A DNA stretch of 59,101 bases from Microbacterium sp. RU1D (GTDB lineage: Bacteria > Actinomycetota > Actinomycetes > Actinomycetales > Microbacteriaceae), in NCBI RefSeq assembly GCF_900156435.1, contig NZ_FTPQ01000004.1, positions 1-59,101 of the forward strand, written 5' to 3'. Within the stretch, counting starts at the first letter, position 1. Every line of letters starts with the position of its first letter. The notes under the pieces were generated by a model. It saw only the letters and a program-made list of their open reading frames with translations, was not told the DNA's origin and made no database searches. Both the position numbers and the translations under genes were made by a program. This document shows positions 15,801 to 23,217 of the stretch, piece after piece.

Positions 15801-18565
15801 CGCTGCTCCATGAGTGCTGCGGCGATGTCGGTAGCGGGGCGCCGATCGGTGCCCCACTCGTTGGTGGCGCGAATGCCCCACCGCTGCCCGCGCACGTCCC
15901 ACTTGCCGGGAAGAGGGTTCTCCACGGTGACGCTGTTGTCCTGCAGGATGTCGCGCAGGAAGGCTTGGTGCGTAGGAGCGTCGATCCACACGGCGCCGAG
16001 ACGGGGCTCGATTTCTTCCATGCCGATGGGTTCGGGCATCACCTCGCGAAGCGCGGTGACGTTCACCTCGAGAGCCAGGTTGGTTTCGGCGGCGGCGACG
16101 GCTTCTTCCAGCTTCGTGCGGACGTTCCCCGAAAGGTACTCGGGGGCCGGCACGATGCCACCGGTCGCGGGGTCGTCGTAGACGAGTGTGCCGAGCTGTT
16201 CGCGGGCGTCGGCTTCGTCGACGCCGAGCAGGTCGGCGATCACGGCGAGGTCTGCGCTGCCGGTGCGATCCAGGCTCAGGGCGAGTGCATCTTGAGCGTT
16301 CTCGGCGCCCTGCGCGATGTAACGCGGCGCCACCACACGTTCCGTGAGAAGCGTGGCGGGCACGGCGGTGCGGGTCTGTTCGTCGAAGCGCTCCAGCGCC
16401 AGCGTGAGCGCCGCGAACGGGTCATCTCTCATGAGACTGACCGCCTTCGGCATGACCCGCGCGAGGATCTCTTCTCCGGTCTCCGCGCCGACGCGGCCGG
16501 TGGAACGTTCGTTGAACCGGTTGATCGGGCCGTAGGAGTCGACGTAGGCGCGGTAGTCGGCGAGCAGCGCCTGACGCTGCGCCACCATCTCGTCGGTGTC
16601 CTCCGACTCGCGCGCCTCCCGTGTGACCAGGGCGCGAGCCTGGTCACGAAGCCCGAGCAGTGCTGAGAGTTCTCGCGCGTGGGTGCGGGGCACCTTCAGC
16701 TGCGTCAGCGCGCCGTCTGCGACGGTGGCGAACTCTCCCCCGCCTTGGTCGACGATGGTTCCGTCCCACAGCGCAGGATCGGCTGTGACACGCGTTTCCC
16801 GCTCGGCGAGAACGTCGGCGCTCGGCGCCGCCATGGTGAGCCCGCGTTCGATGCCGCTGGTCGTGATGTCGGTGAGGGCGGCGTCCAGCTGCGCGGCCGC
16901 GGTTGCGAGATCTCCGCGGACCTGCAGCGTGGTCGAGCCGTGGATGCCGGTTCCCACCTCGAGCGCGCCGAGGATGTGGTCTGGTCGGTTGTCGAAGTAG
17001 GAGTTGACGTAGATCTTCTCCCCGTCGATGAGCCGCGGGGTGACGCTCTCCCAGGTCGCGTCCGCGGGCTCGGCGCCGGGTTCGCGTCGACGAAGGATGA
17101 GGAGATCCGTGACGGCTTCGGTGCCGGCGGCGCGACGGTGTGCCCCAGTGGGCAGGCGCACCGCGCCCACCAGGTCGGCCATGTCGCTCATCTCGCGGCG
17201 GGCGGCGGGGTTCTGCGCGTCGAGCGTGAACCGGCTTGTCAGCACGGCGACGAGCCCGCCCGGGCGCGTAAGGGCGAGGGACTTGATGATGAAGTGGTTG
17301 TGCATCGAGTGCCCGCCACGGTTGTGCGTGGAGTCGTGCAGCGCGACGTCGGCGAACGGGACGTTGCCGATCGCGGCGTCGAACGATGCCCGCGGAAAGC
17401 GGGTGTCCGCGAACGACTCGGTGCGCACATCTGCGGCCGGATAGAGCCCGCGCGAGATGGAGGCGGTGAGCGGGTCAAGCTCGATACCGGTCATCTCGGC
17501 GCCCACCGGCGCCATGCCCATGAATGTCCCCGCGCCGCTACCCGGCTCGAGCACGCGCCCGCCCTCGAAGCCGAGGCGCTGCATCGCCGCCCACATGGCG
17601 TCGACGTAAGCGGGGTCGGTGTAGTGCGCGTTGATGGTCGTGCGGCGCGCGGCGGTGAGCTCCGCGTCCGTCAAGAGGCTCTGCAGCTGCTCCCGTTCAC
17701 GCGCCCAGTCGTCGCGGCGTTCGTCGAACACCTCCGGGATGGCGCCCCAACTCGACCAGCGCGCGAGCGCGGCCTGTTCATCGGCGGTAGCCGGCCGCTG
17801 CTCTGCATCGAGCCGACGAAGGGTCTCGATGGCGGCGATGTTCGCCTGGAAGCGCGCCTTGACACCCGAGGGTGCCAGATCGTCCTGCGCGGCAGGACGG
17901 AAGCTCAGTACCCCTCGGGAACCTTCGCTTCCAGTTCCACGATCCGCGCCAACGTCTGCTGCATCTGCGCCAGACGTTCCTCGTACACCGCCGTCAGCAG
18001 CGCCGAGTCCGGGTCGCTCTGATCCTCCTGCAGGTACCGAATCTGCCGCTCGAGCTCCGCCCGATCGGGAAGCTCCCCCAGTTCCTGGGATGCCGCTTCC
18101 GTCTCGTCGTACTCCACCTGATCCGGCGTCAACCACACCAGATCGCTCAGCGCCCGCTCCTCCGCCTGCTTCCGGTAGGCGTTCAGCAGCGCCACCTGGT
18201 CCAGGTAGTCCGGGGACGGGCGATGCTGCCCCTCGAGAATCCGAGAGAGGGTCGTCACCCGATCCGCTACCTGCTCCCCCAGGCTCTCGAAGAACTCGTC
18301 CGGGTTCTCCAGCTGCGCCACTCTGCTGGGTGCGTACTTCGTCCAGTGCTCGCGTGCGAGCATCCCGTACCGGTTCATCGCGAACCTCCGTGTCCTCGTC
18401 GAAGTTGAAGTCCAGTTGCCCGTCGACGAGCTGCTGCTCGACGGGCGCGGGCGGCGCGTTCCGCGCCTGCTCGATGCTTTGGTCGGCCTGTTGCTCGGAC
18501 AGCCCCCACAGGTCGAAGACGCCTTGCCCTTCGTGTGGCCGCTGCGCGCGACGACGTGGTGCCAT
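12899..18565 (-). CDS. Giant N6-DNA methyltransferase / SNF2-type helicase, probable anti-restriction protein
   Basis: An open frame of 1,888 residues. The methyltransferase part has motif I VLEPGSGAGTF near residue 335 and an IGNVPF catalytic motif near 398. The helicase part has VGAGKTAE near 1030, VVVDEMHMYKN near 1187, TATPLANS, and RDGRGIRQGN near 1537. This domain order recalls phage P1 DarB and plasmid relatives that protect incoming DNA from restriction; transfer to this case is inference. Residues 1-62 show normal GC3 bias, residues about 63-218 do not, because another gene occupies that stretch in another frame. A G-rich ribosome site precedes the ATG, but how the ribosome reaches the main body is uncertain. 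Confidence 0.85.
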   Translation of the reverse strand: MAPRRRAQRPHEGQGVFDLWGLSEQQADQSIEQARNAPPAPVEQQLVDGQLDFNFDEDTEVRDEPVRDARTRALDEVRTQQSGAAGEPGRVLREPGGAGSGSGDDPLSDSRGAASPVPGLPGPGGAAERLPEAGGGAGAERSGVVDAGSGGVRRDGSGIPGTGGASRSGGARAADSVPAGGSERPGLGAADGGVRGTSGADAADVGADRGTGSEGSRGVLSFRPAAQDDLAPSGVKARFQANIAAIETLRRLDAEQRPATADEQAALARWSSWGAIPEVFDERRDDWAREREQLQSLLTDAELTAARRTTINAHYTDPAYVDAMWAAMQRLGFEGGRVLEPGSGAGTFMGMAPVGAEMTGIELDPLTASISRGLYPAADVRTESFADTRFPRASFDAAIGNVPFADVALHDSTHNRGGHSMHNHFIIKSLALTRPGGLVAVLTSRFTLDAQNPAARREMSDMADLVGAVRLPTGAHRRAAGTEAVTDLLILRRREPGAEPADATWESVTPRLIDGEKIYVNSYFDNRPDHILGALEVGTGIHGSTTLQVRGDLATAAAQLDAALTDITTSGIERGLTMAAPSADVLAERETRVTADPALWDGTIVDQGGGEFATVADGALTQLKVPRTHARELSALLGLRDQARALVTREARESEDTDEMVAQRQALLADYRAYVDSYGPINRFNERSTGRVGAETGEEILARVMPKAVSLMRDDPFAALTLALERFDEQTRTAVPATLLTERVVAPRYIAQGAENAQDALALSLDRTGSADLAVIADLLGVDEADAREQLGTLVYDDPATGGIVPAPEYLSGNVRTKLEEAVAAAETNLALEVNVTALREVMPEPIGMEEIEPRLGAVWIDAPTHQAFLRDILQDNSVTVENPLPGKWDVRGQRWGIRATNEWGTDRRPATDIAAALMEQRNLIVHDTIKGAEGRERQIPNAVETEAAQEKGQALQARFAEWVWEEPERAARLHDEYNRRFNSLVLRDYSAAGDHLTLPGLASSFTPRPHQRGAVARMIAEPAVGLFHQVGAGKTAEMVMGTMELKRMGMVNKPVVVLPNHMLEQFSREWLQMYPQAKILAASTADLTGDKRRRFVARAAANDWDAVLMTQSAFKTIPLSPQFEADYIQAQTDQLRAALADAQGEDAKSIKQIEKAILRAEQAYRAKADIPRDPGLEFESTGIDYVVVDEMHMYKNLTVVSNIQDAGKVGSKQATDLHMKLEYLRSQHGDRVVTAATATPLANSVTEAYVMQRYLRPDLLEEAGITSFDGWAATFGEQVTELEMGPAGDFRVKTRFAKFQNVPEMLRMWHVFADVKTAEDLNLPTPAIAARDSDGERAHATVVIPPSPAMQEYIVEIADRAERVRAKQVSPTEDNMLKISGDGRAAALDMRLVRPGVEPDGLGKLDYVADRVAEHWRRERDLIFTDSTTREPSPITGGLQLVFCDQSTPAAGRWNAYDELRTKLTERGLPADSIRFIHEAKNDAEKGRLFAAARSGHVAVLIGSTGKMGVGTNVQDRITAMHHVDCPWRPSDLEQRDGRGIRQGNQNDEVAIYRYVVERSFDAYSYQTVERKAKFINQIMRGRLDSREIEDIGESAMSASEAKALASGNPLILEKAQADQALQKLRRQETAHHRAQSSLSTRRSSAVKEIDSGQQIVAQLREAAARSTDVSGDKFRIELGERTYTSRSEAVEALGAWAHRYGLQYGTAIPVPERIGSIGGHVITAHTERQYYATTGGKNMLRLTLEDAPGIGVTVDPAEALRNNIGTMVQLGNRVDSIPTVIAEHERRIANAHAVIAQADSRLGAPFAHADELAAAHQRVQSIAEQLNAQATPEQPAPSESTSAEPKSPFAAAFPRTLARDLSRGGSAASDRRSTSAPVIEREDLER
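17905..18378 (-). CDS. Nested gene overlapping the 5' part of the methyltransferase-helicase frame
   Basis: A 157-residue frame, +1 relative to the giant gene. Its ATG is preceded by GGAGG with six bases between. Codons are strongly G/C-ending, while the overlapping giant frame reads as low-complexity Gly/Ser/Arg here, so the coding signal belongs to this gene. The protein begins MNRYGMLAREHWTKYAPSRV, continues with acidic helices, and ends in a likely coiled coil (LERQIRYLQEDQ, LAQMQQTLARIVELEAK). The N-terminal layout loosely recalls the TnpV family; that is weak. Function unknown. Confidence 0.75.
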   Translation of the reverse strand: MNRYGMLAREHWTKYAPSRVAQLENPDEFFESLGEQVADRVTTLSRILEGQHRPSPDYLDQVALLNAYRKQAEERALSDLVWLTPDQVEYDETEAASQELGELPDRAELERQIRYLQEDQSDPDSALLTAVYEERLAQMQQTLARIVELEAKVPEGY

Positions 18566-18649
18566 CTCTGCCCCCCTCGATCAGCCGTGTGATCGAGGCT
18601 ATCGACAGCCCTCCGGAAAGGCGCGGGGCCTGGCCCCTTGGGGAAGAGA

Positions 18650-19174
18650 TCATGCGTCCGCGCTCACCTGTAGGCGCCCGCGCAGATGCTTGACGGCCTG
18701 GGACCCGTCGAATGACGCGATATCCAGCGCTTCGGGGTACTGGTCCCCCGGCATTGTGACGTAGGCGGTGAACACGGCAGGGGTGTCGCCGGGATTGAGC
18801 ACGCGATTGGCGACGACGCCGTTGCCCTGGACAACCTCGTACTGAAAATCGTGCTCGAGGTGCCCCTTGTACTCGGTGCGGGCCCGGGTCATGCCCGTCC
18901 GCCTGTTCGACCAGAACGCGGTGTCGTAGGCCATGCGCGGGATCTCCCGCGGGCGGCTGCCCTCGTTCTGCATGTACACCGACACCGCCCACGTGCGGTC
19001 GATGACGCGGTCCTTGGACACCCGGGCATCGGTGAACTTCACCGTGAGGCCGTCGAGCTTGCCCGGTTCCGGGCTGCGATAGAGCACCTTCGGCACCCAC
19101 ACGCCCATGGTCGCCAGAGCACCCAGGAGAATGATCCCGCCGACGACGAGGCCGACGATCCTGAGCGTTTCCAT
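18650..19174 (-). CDS. Membrane-anchored exported protein (DUF4352-like fold, uncertain)
   Basis: A 174-residue protein with one N-terminal span (residues 5-28) and an exported domain of about 140 residues with alternating beta-type segments (LTVKFTDARVSKDRV, TWAVSVYMQNEGSRPREI, TPAVFTAYVTMPGDQYPE). This looks like a small immunoglobulin-like or DUF4352-like sandwich. The ATG overlaps the resolvase stop (TGATG), so I rejected a longer frame that runs through the resolvase. Function unknown. Confidence 0.7.
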   Translation of the reverse strand: METLRIVGLVVGGIILLGALATMGVWVPKVLYRSPEPGKLDGLTVKFTDARVSKDRVIDRTWAVSVYMQNEGSRPREIPRMAYDTAFWSNRRTGMTRARTEYKGHLEHDFQYEVVQGNGVVANRVLNPGDTPAVFTAYVTMPGDQYPEALDIASFDGSQAVKHLRGRLQVSADA

Positions 19175-19764
19175 CACTCCCCCACCCTCTGAGCGCTGCG
19201 CGCCTGATGGCGCGCCTGGGCTCGGTAGACGCCCGTGCGTGACGTGTTGAACATCTGCGCGATCTCCGCGACCGCGAGATCGCCCGCGGCCATGTGCTTG
19301 GCGATGTTCTCGTCCTGGCGTTCGGTCAGTTTCGGGCGCCGGCCTTTCAGCTTCGCGCGGACCTTTGGTCGCGCCATAGCCTCGCGCGTGCGCAAGCTGA
19401 TCCACCCGCCTTCCGCCTCGGCGACGGCGGCGAGGATGGTGAAGAACAGCTTCGCCATCGGGTCCTTCGGATCGTATGGCGTGGTGCCGTTCTGGAAGAT
19501 CACCCCGGCATCCGTCAGTCGGCGGATCACCTCGAGCGCTCCTTCGGTGTTCCGCGCGAGACGGTCGAGTGCGGGAACGACGAAGGTGTCGCCCTCGCGC
19601 ACCGCGGCCAGGGCGTTGTCCAGCCCGGTCCGGGTCATTTTCGCGCCGCTAAAACCGACATCGCTGTAGATGCGGTCCTCTGGCACGCCGAGCTCGAGCA
19701 GCCGAGCCACTTGCCGCTCGGCGTCCTGCTCGATTGTCGAGACTCGCGCGTATCCCACCCTCAT
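19174..19764 (-). CDS. Serine recombinase of the resolvase/invertase family
   Basis: A 196-residue resolvase. The catalytic serine is in MRVGYARVSTIEQD (residue 10). The core continues with DRIYSDVGFSGAKMTR, LDRLARN and the E-helix (FFTILAAVAEAEGGWISLRTREAM), and a C-terminal helix-turn-helix ends at about 185 (AVAEIAQMFNTSRTGVYRA). It probably resolves plasmid multimers or cointegrates. I chose the family-typical MRVGYARVST start. An upstream ATG at 19782 has an AAGGG ribosome-like site and could be used instead, adding six residues. Confidence 0.9.
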   Translation of the reverse strand: MRVGYARVSTIEQDAERQVARLLELGVPEDRIYSDVGFSGAKMTRTGLDNALAAVREGDTFVVPALDRLARNTEGALEVIRRLTDAGVIFQNGTTPYDPKDPMAKLFFTILAAVAEAEGGWISLRTREAMARPKVRAKLKGRRPKLTERQDENIAKHMAAGDLAVAEIAQMFNTSRTGVYRAQARHQARSAQRVGE

Positions 19765-19772
19765 AAGCGGAG

Positions 19773-19827
19773 CGTACCGCATAGGTTACCCTTAACGGTA
19801 TGGGCAACCGGACGCCTATGCGGTACG
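19773..19827. promoter_or_regulatory. 13-bp inverted repeat, candidate res site / resolvase operator
   Basis: CGTACCGCATAGG (19773-19785) and its exact complement CCTATGCGGTACG (19815-19827) are separated by 29 bases. The left arm overlaps the alternative resolvase start. Resolvases bind inverted arms in res, which often also covers their own promoter. Accessory sub-sites were not identified. Confidence 0.55.
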
Positions 19828-19986
19828 AGTGTCCCCCGCGGGATTTCGCGGAATCCGTGTCGCTGGGCCGCCGGCCCCTGCCGTACCGGATAGCGATCCC
19901 CATCCGGACACCATTCGCACCGGGGTTTCGCATCACATCTACCCGCCAATCCACGGGATCTTGCCGACGACCTCGGGGGTGGTGCG

Positions 19987-20043
19987 AAACCGATCGGTTT
20001 TGCACGCCCGGTGTTCATCGGTGAAAACCGATATGATCGGCGG
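19987..20043 (+). promoter_or_regulatory. Promoter and operator of the cadmium operon
   Basis: Two palindromes: AAACCGATCGGTTT (19987-20000, perfect) and ATCGGT-GAAA-ACCGAT (20017-20032). A -10 type hexamer TATGAT (20032-20037) is followed by six bases and then GTG at 20044, which fits a leaderless mRNA. The palindromes share the ACCGAT half-site, so they are likely the binding sites of the ArsR/CmtR repressor encoded next. Confidence 0.6.
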
Positions 20044-20376
20044 GTGACGATGACACAAGATCTTGCAGCTGCCGTCTCCCTGTTCCACTCTCTTGCCGAT
20101 CACAGTCGCCTGTCGATACTGCGTCGGCTGTCAGCCGGTGAAGCTCGGGTGAGGGACCTGACCGATGAGCTCGGCTTGGCGCAATCGACCGTGTCGGAGC
20201 ACGTTGGATGCCTCCGCGAATGCGGGCTTGTCGTTGCCCGCAGTGAGGGCCGGCAGAACTTTTACTCTGTCTCCACTCCTGAGGTGATCGATGTTCTCGA
20301 AGCGGCCGAGCGCCTCCTCGCCGCGACGGGTTTCAAGGTCGATCTGTGCAAGACGTACGGGAGCGACGCCCGATGA
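20044..20376 (+). CDS. CmtR-like ArsR-family metal-sensing repressor
   Basis: A winged-helix repressor of about 110 residues. Counting from the internal ATG at 20050, cysteines are at 54 and 58 on the recognition helix (GCLRECG) and at 100 near the C-terminus (DLCKTYG). This matches the C57/C61/C102 pattern of mycobacterial CmtR, a Cd(II)/Pb(II) sensor. I prefer the GTG start because a -10 element stands exactly six bases before it and no ribosome site is visible. It heads the operon with cadD and lspA, whose starts overlap in series. Confidence 0.88.
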   Translation: MTMTQDLAAAVSLFHSLADHSRLSILRRLSAGEARVRDLTDELGLAQSTVSEHVGCLRECGLVVARSEGRQNFYSVSTPEVIDVLEAAERLLAATGFKVDLCKTYGSDAR

Positions 20377-20984
20377 TCGGAACCATCGTGGCTGCCATCG
20401 GCCTGTTCGCGGCGACGAACATTGACGACATCGTCGTCCTCACCGTTCTGTTTCTCGCGTCCGCACGCGGAGCCCTCCCGGGATGGAAGGTCGTGGCCGG
20501 GCAGTACCTCGGCTTCATCGCCCTGGTCGCAATCAGCAGCCTCGCCGCCGCGGGCCTGACCATCGTCCCGGACGAATGGGTCGGGCTGCTGGGCCTGGTC
20601 CCACTTGCGATCGGTGTGTACGGGCTGATTCGTACGCTCCGACGTCGCGGCGACGATGACGACGACGACGAAAGCTCCATCAGCGCCGGGGGCCTGCTCG
20701 GAGTTGCCGGCATCACCATCGCAAACGGCGCCGACAACATCTCGCTGTACACCCCTGTGTTCCGCACCAACCCGGTTCCGGACACCATCGTCACCATCAT
20801 CGTGTTCTTGGTCCTGGTCGCCGTGTGGTGCCTTGTCGCCCGCTTCGTAGGTACCAGCAAAGCCGTCACAGAAGCCCTCGAGAAGATCGAGCACTGGCTC
20901 GTGCCGGCCGTGTTCATCGGGCTGGGCCTGTACATCCTGATCGAGTCCGGCGTGATCGTTCGCCTCATCGAAGTCCTGTCGTGA
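20373..20984 (+). CDS. cadD: CadD-family cadmium resistance transporter
   Basis: A 203-residue membrane protein with five to six spans. Family marks are NIDDIVVLTVLF near residue 15-25 and ANGADNISLYTPVF in the second half, with an acidic loop of Asp residues between (about 93-99) that could bind metal. CadD proteins export cadmium. The ATG overlaps the repressor stop (ATGA), so expression should respond to the CmtR-like regulator. Confidence 0.88.
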   Translation: MIGTIVAAIGLFAATNIDDIVVLTVLFLASARGALPGWKVVAGQYLGFIALVAISSLAAAGLTIVPDEWVGLLGLVPLAIGVYGLIRTLRRRGDDDDDDESSISAGGLLGVAGITIANGADNISLYTPVFRTNPVPDTIVTIIVFLVLVAVWCLVARFVGTSKAVTEALEKIEHWLVPAVFIGLGLYILIESGVIVRLIEVLS

Positions 20985-21508
20985 GCAGATTCACACGCCT
21001 CCTCGCTGCCGCTGCTGCCGTAGTTGCCGCCTTCACGGTCGACCAACTCACCAAAGCGTGGGCCCTGTCCTACCTCGACGGAGGCCGTGATATCGACCTT
21101 GGACTGGGCGTATCCCTGCGCCTCGTGTTCAACCCTGGGGTCGCATTCGGTCTCGGCGGCGATGTAGGAGCGCCGCTTGTCGTCGGCGTTATGGTCCTTG
21201 TCGCCGCGCTGCTCACGTGGATCGTCATCCGAGTGCTGCGGAGGCAGAGCATGGGCGCTACTGCGCTGCTGGCTGCCGCCGCCGGCGGCGCGATCGGCAA
21301 CCTGTGGGACCGCACCACACGCGCTGAAACCGGACCGCTCAGCGGAGAGGTCGTCGACTTCATCGCTGTCGACTGGTTCGCCATCTTCAACGTGGCTGAC
21401 ATCTTCACAACCCTCGGCCTGCTCGGGTGGGCAGCCTTGTATCTGCTCCGTCGAGACCACGCTCCCATCAGCGGGAGCACCGGTGACGGTTCCCAGCACC
21501 GCGGCTGA
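20981..21508 (+). CDS. lspA: Lipoprotein signal peptidase (LspA), copy 1
   Basis: A 175-residue aspartic membrane peptidase that removes the signal peptide from prolipoproteins. Four spans are visible. The catalytic aspartates are in GNLWDR and in FNVADIF. The GTG start overlaps the cadD stop (GTGA). It is placed in a cadmium operon although no lipoprotein is in that operon; the plasmid's lipoproteins are elsewhere. It is clearly diverged from the second lspA at 42.1 kb. Confidence 0.9.
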   Translation: MSRFTRLLAAAAAVVAAFTVDQLTKAWALSYLDGGRDIDLGLGVSLRLVFNPGVAFGLGGDVGAPLVVGVMVLVAALLTWIVIRVLRRQSMGATALLAAAAGGAIGNLWDRTTRAETGPLSGEVVDFIAVDWFAIFNVADIFTTLGLLGWAALYLLRRDHAPISGSTGDGSQHRG

Positions 21509-21523
21509 TCTGGGAACGAGGAG

Positions 21524-21552
21524 GGCCCGCACGGGTATTCGTGCGGGCCCTT
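21524..21552 (+). terminator. Rho-independent-like terminator after lspA
   Basis: AGGGCCCGCACG and CGTGCGGGCCCT form a strong stem with a short loop (GGTATT), followed by TTCG. It ends the cadmium operon and also faces the converging F510 gene. Confidence 0.85.
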
Positions 21553-21589
21553 CGCGGGTGGCGGAGGGCGGTGCCCGCCGCGATGCGCG

Positions 21590-22462
21590 TTACTGCTGGT
21601 AGGGGATGAGGCTCAGGCCGCTGTCATCGACGACGAGGATGTCGCCGTTGTTGGTGATGGTGACGGCTTGGGCGGTGCCGTGGATCGTTCCGACTTCGAA
21701 CCAGTTCTGCGCTCCCGCGGTTGTGGCCCAGATCCGTCCCTGGGTGCCGATACCGACCACGCGGTTGTGGTCCGGGGAGGCGCTGAGCCCGGCAAGAAGG
21801 GGAGCATCCGGCCACGCCTGAAATGTGGCAGCCCGATCGGTGCTGACCAGCAGACCGTCCGCGGTGGAGGCCATCACTCGCCCCGCTGCGTCAACGGCGA
21901 GCGACATGGCGTAGACGGGTGCCCCGGTGGGCTGCCAGGAGACACCGCCGTCTGTGCTGGTGAGCATTTCATTGGCGTCGGTGGCGACGCCGTAGAGCGT
22001 TCCGCGGGGGTCCGCGGCGAGGGCGTGAAAGTCTTTCTCGCCTGTGAATGCGGTGGGTTGCCAGCTCTGCCCGTTGTCGGAGCTTCGGATGATGCCCAGG
22101 TTGGGGGCTCCCAGCTCGGGCGGGGTGGTCCGACCGGGGTGGCCGGATGCCACGAGTGTGTCGTCAAGGACGGTCAGGCCCATCGCGTCGAAGTCCGTCT
22201 TCGCCAGGCGGGCGCCCAGCTCACCGTCACGGGTGACGGTGAAGATGCCCTCGTGGGTTCCGATGAGGAACCCATCGGTGGCGGGGTCATCAACGATGCC
22301 GTGCACGTGCGTGAGCGGCTGCTCGGGGTGGTCGTCACCTGTGAGGGACGGTGAACTGGCGCAGCCTGCGAGAGCAAGCGCGACCATGGGGACGAAGGCG
22401 GCCAAGGACAGGGCGCGGGTGCGGGAGCCCGGCGCGGTGAGGTTGGTGTGGTGGTGCTGCAT
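21590..22462 (-). CDS. F510_1955-type beta-propeller lipoprotein, copper-linked
   Basis: A 290-residue exported protein. Residues 18-36 are a lipoprotein signal ending in LAGC. The rest has repeated BNR-like blades (SSDNGQSW, STDGGVSW, STDRAATF) and begins with LTHVHGIVDD. This is the F510_1955 family, which I recall as a neighbour of DUF305 and copper genes. It is likely a surface copper or redox binding propeller rather than a true glycosidase. I chose the ATG just before the signal peptide; the longer frame overlaps DUF305. It depends on LspA for processing. Confidence 0.8.
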   Translation of the reverse strand: MQHHHTNLTAPGSRTRALSLAAFVPMVALALAGCASSPSLTGDDHPEQPLTHVHGIVDDPATDGFLIGTHEGIFTVTRDGELGARLAKTDFDAMGLTVLDDTLVASGHPGRTTPPELGAPNLGIIRSSDNGQSWQPTAFTGEKDFHALAADPRGTLYGVATDANEMLTSTDGGVSWQPTGAPVYAMSLAVDAAGRVMASTADGLLVSTDRAATFQAWPDAPLLAGLSASPDHNRVVGIGTQGRIWATTAGAQNWFEVGTIHGTAQAVTITNNGDILVVDDSGLSLIPYQQ

Positions 22463-22526
22463 GGGGGTGCGTTTCGTCTGATCCGGTGGTGGGGTGCGGT
22501 GGCTTTCCGCGCCCCACCACGGGTGA

Positions 22527-23129
22527 TCAGAGAGTGGCCAGAAGCTCCTCCATGGTGGCGATCTCGGACGTTTGCGATTCGACGATCTGGTTGGCCAGGG
22601 CGACGGCGTCACTGTTTTGGCCGTTGCCGGTTTCTTCTTGCGCCATCTCGATCGCACCGCGGTGGTGCTCGATCATTTGCTGGAGGAACAGGCGGGCAGC
22701 GTCCGTACCGGTGGCCTGCTCGAGCGACTGCATGTCTTCTTCGCTCATCATGCCGCCGCCGTGGTCCATGCTGCCGGTGTCGGGGGCGCTGGCGCCCCAG
22801 TCCTCCAACCAGCCTTCCATCTGCGCGATTTCAGGTTCCTGGGCGGCCTTGATCTGCTCCGCCAGCGCGGTCACCCGCTCGTCGATGCCGTCTTTGGCCA
22901 GGAGGGTGTCGGACATCTCGATCGCTTGCGTGTGGTGCTCGATCATCATGGTGGCGAACATGACGTCCGCTTCGTTGGCGTCAGCAGATTGCGCGGGGGT
23001 AGCGCTGCTGCTGCTTCCGTGGTCCATTCCGGGCATGCTGCCGCCGGAGGTGGTTCCGCCGGAGCATCCGGCGAGGACGAGAAGGCTGGTGAGGGTGAGC
23101 GCGGCGGTCGCCGCGGCGCGGGTGTTCAT
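22527..23129 (-). CDS. DUF305 copper-associated lipoprotein
   Basis: A 200-residue lipoprotein with LAGC lipobox at about residue 21. The ferritin-like domain has two MIEHH motifs (MMIEHHTQAI and QMIEHHRGAI) plus a Met/His-rich linker (SMDHGGGMM) suited to copper binding. The second ATG is preceded by GGAG with good spacing, so I prefer it to the one five codons upstream. It lies between a DUF6153 gene and the F510 propeller, all leftward. A decayed copy is at 46.9 kb. Confidence 0.88.
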   Translation of the reverse strand: MNTRAAATAALTLTSLLVLAGCSGGTTSGGSMPGMDHGSSSSATPAQSADANEADVMFATMMIEHHTQAIEMSDTLLAKDGIDERVTALAEQIKAAQEPEIAQMEGWLEDWGASAPDTGSMDHGGGMMSEEDMQSLEQATGTDAARLFLQQMIEHHRGAIEMAQEETGNGQNSDAVALANQIVESQTSEIATMEELLATL

Positions 23130-23217
23130 GGTGGTGTTCTCCATTAGTCAGTGATGAGGCGCGACGGTTGTCGAGCCGGAAGGTGCGTTGCCCGCATGGA
23201 GGCGGGCGGACGCGTCA

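Noticed and set aside
18375..19100. 241-codon minus frame spanning the membrane protein and helicase start
   Set aside because: It overlaps two genes in other frames, is Arg/Gly/Pro-rich, and has no coding signal of its own.
21590..22462. Glycosidase function for the F510-type protein
   Set aside because: The blades resemble BNR repeats but no catalytic set of a sialidase was visible, and the neighbours are copper genes.
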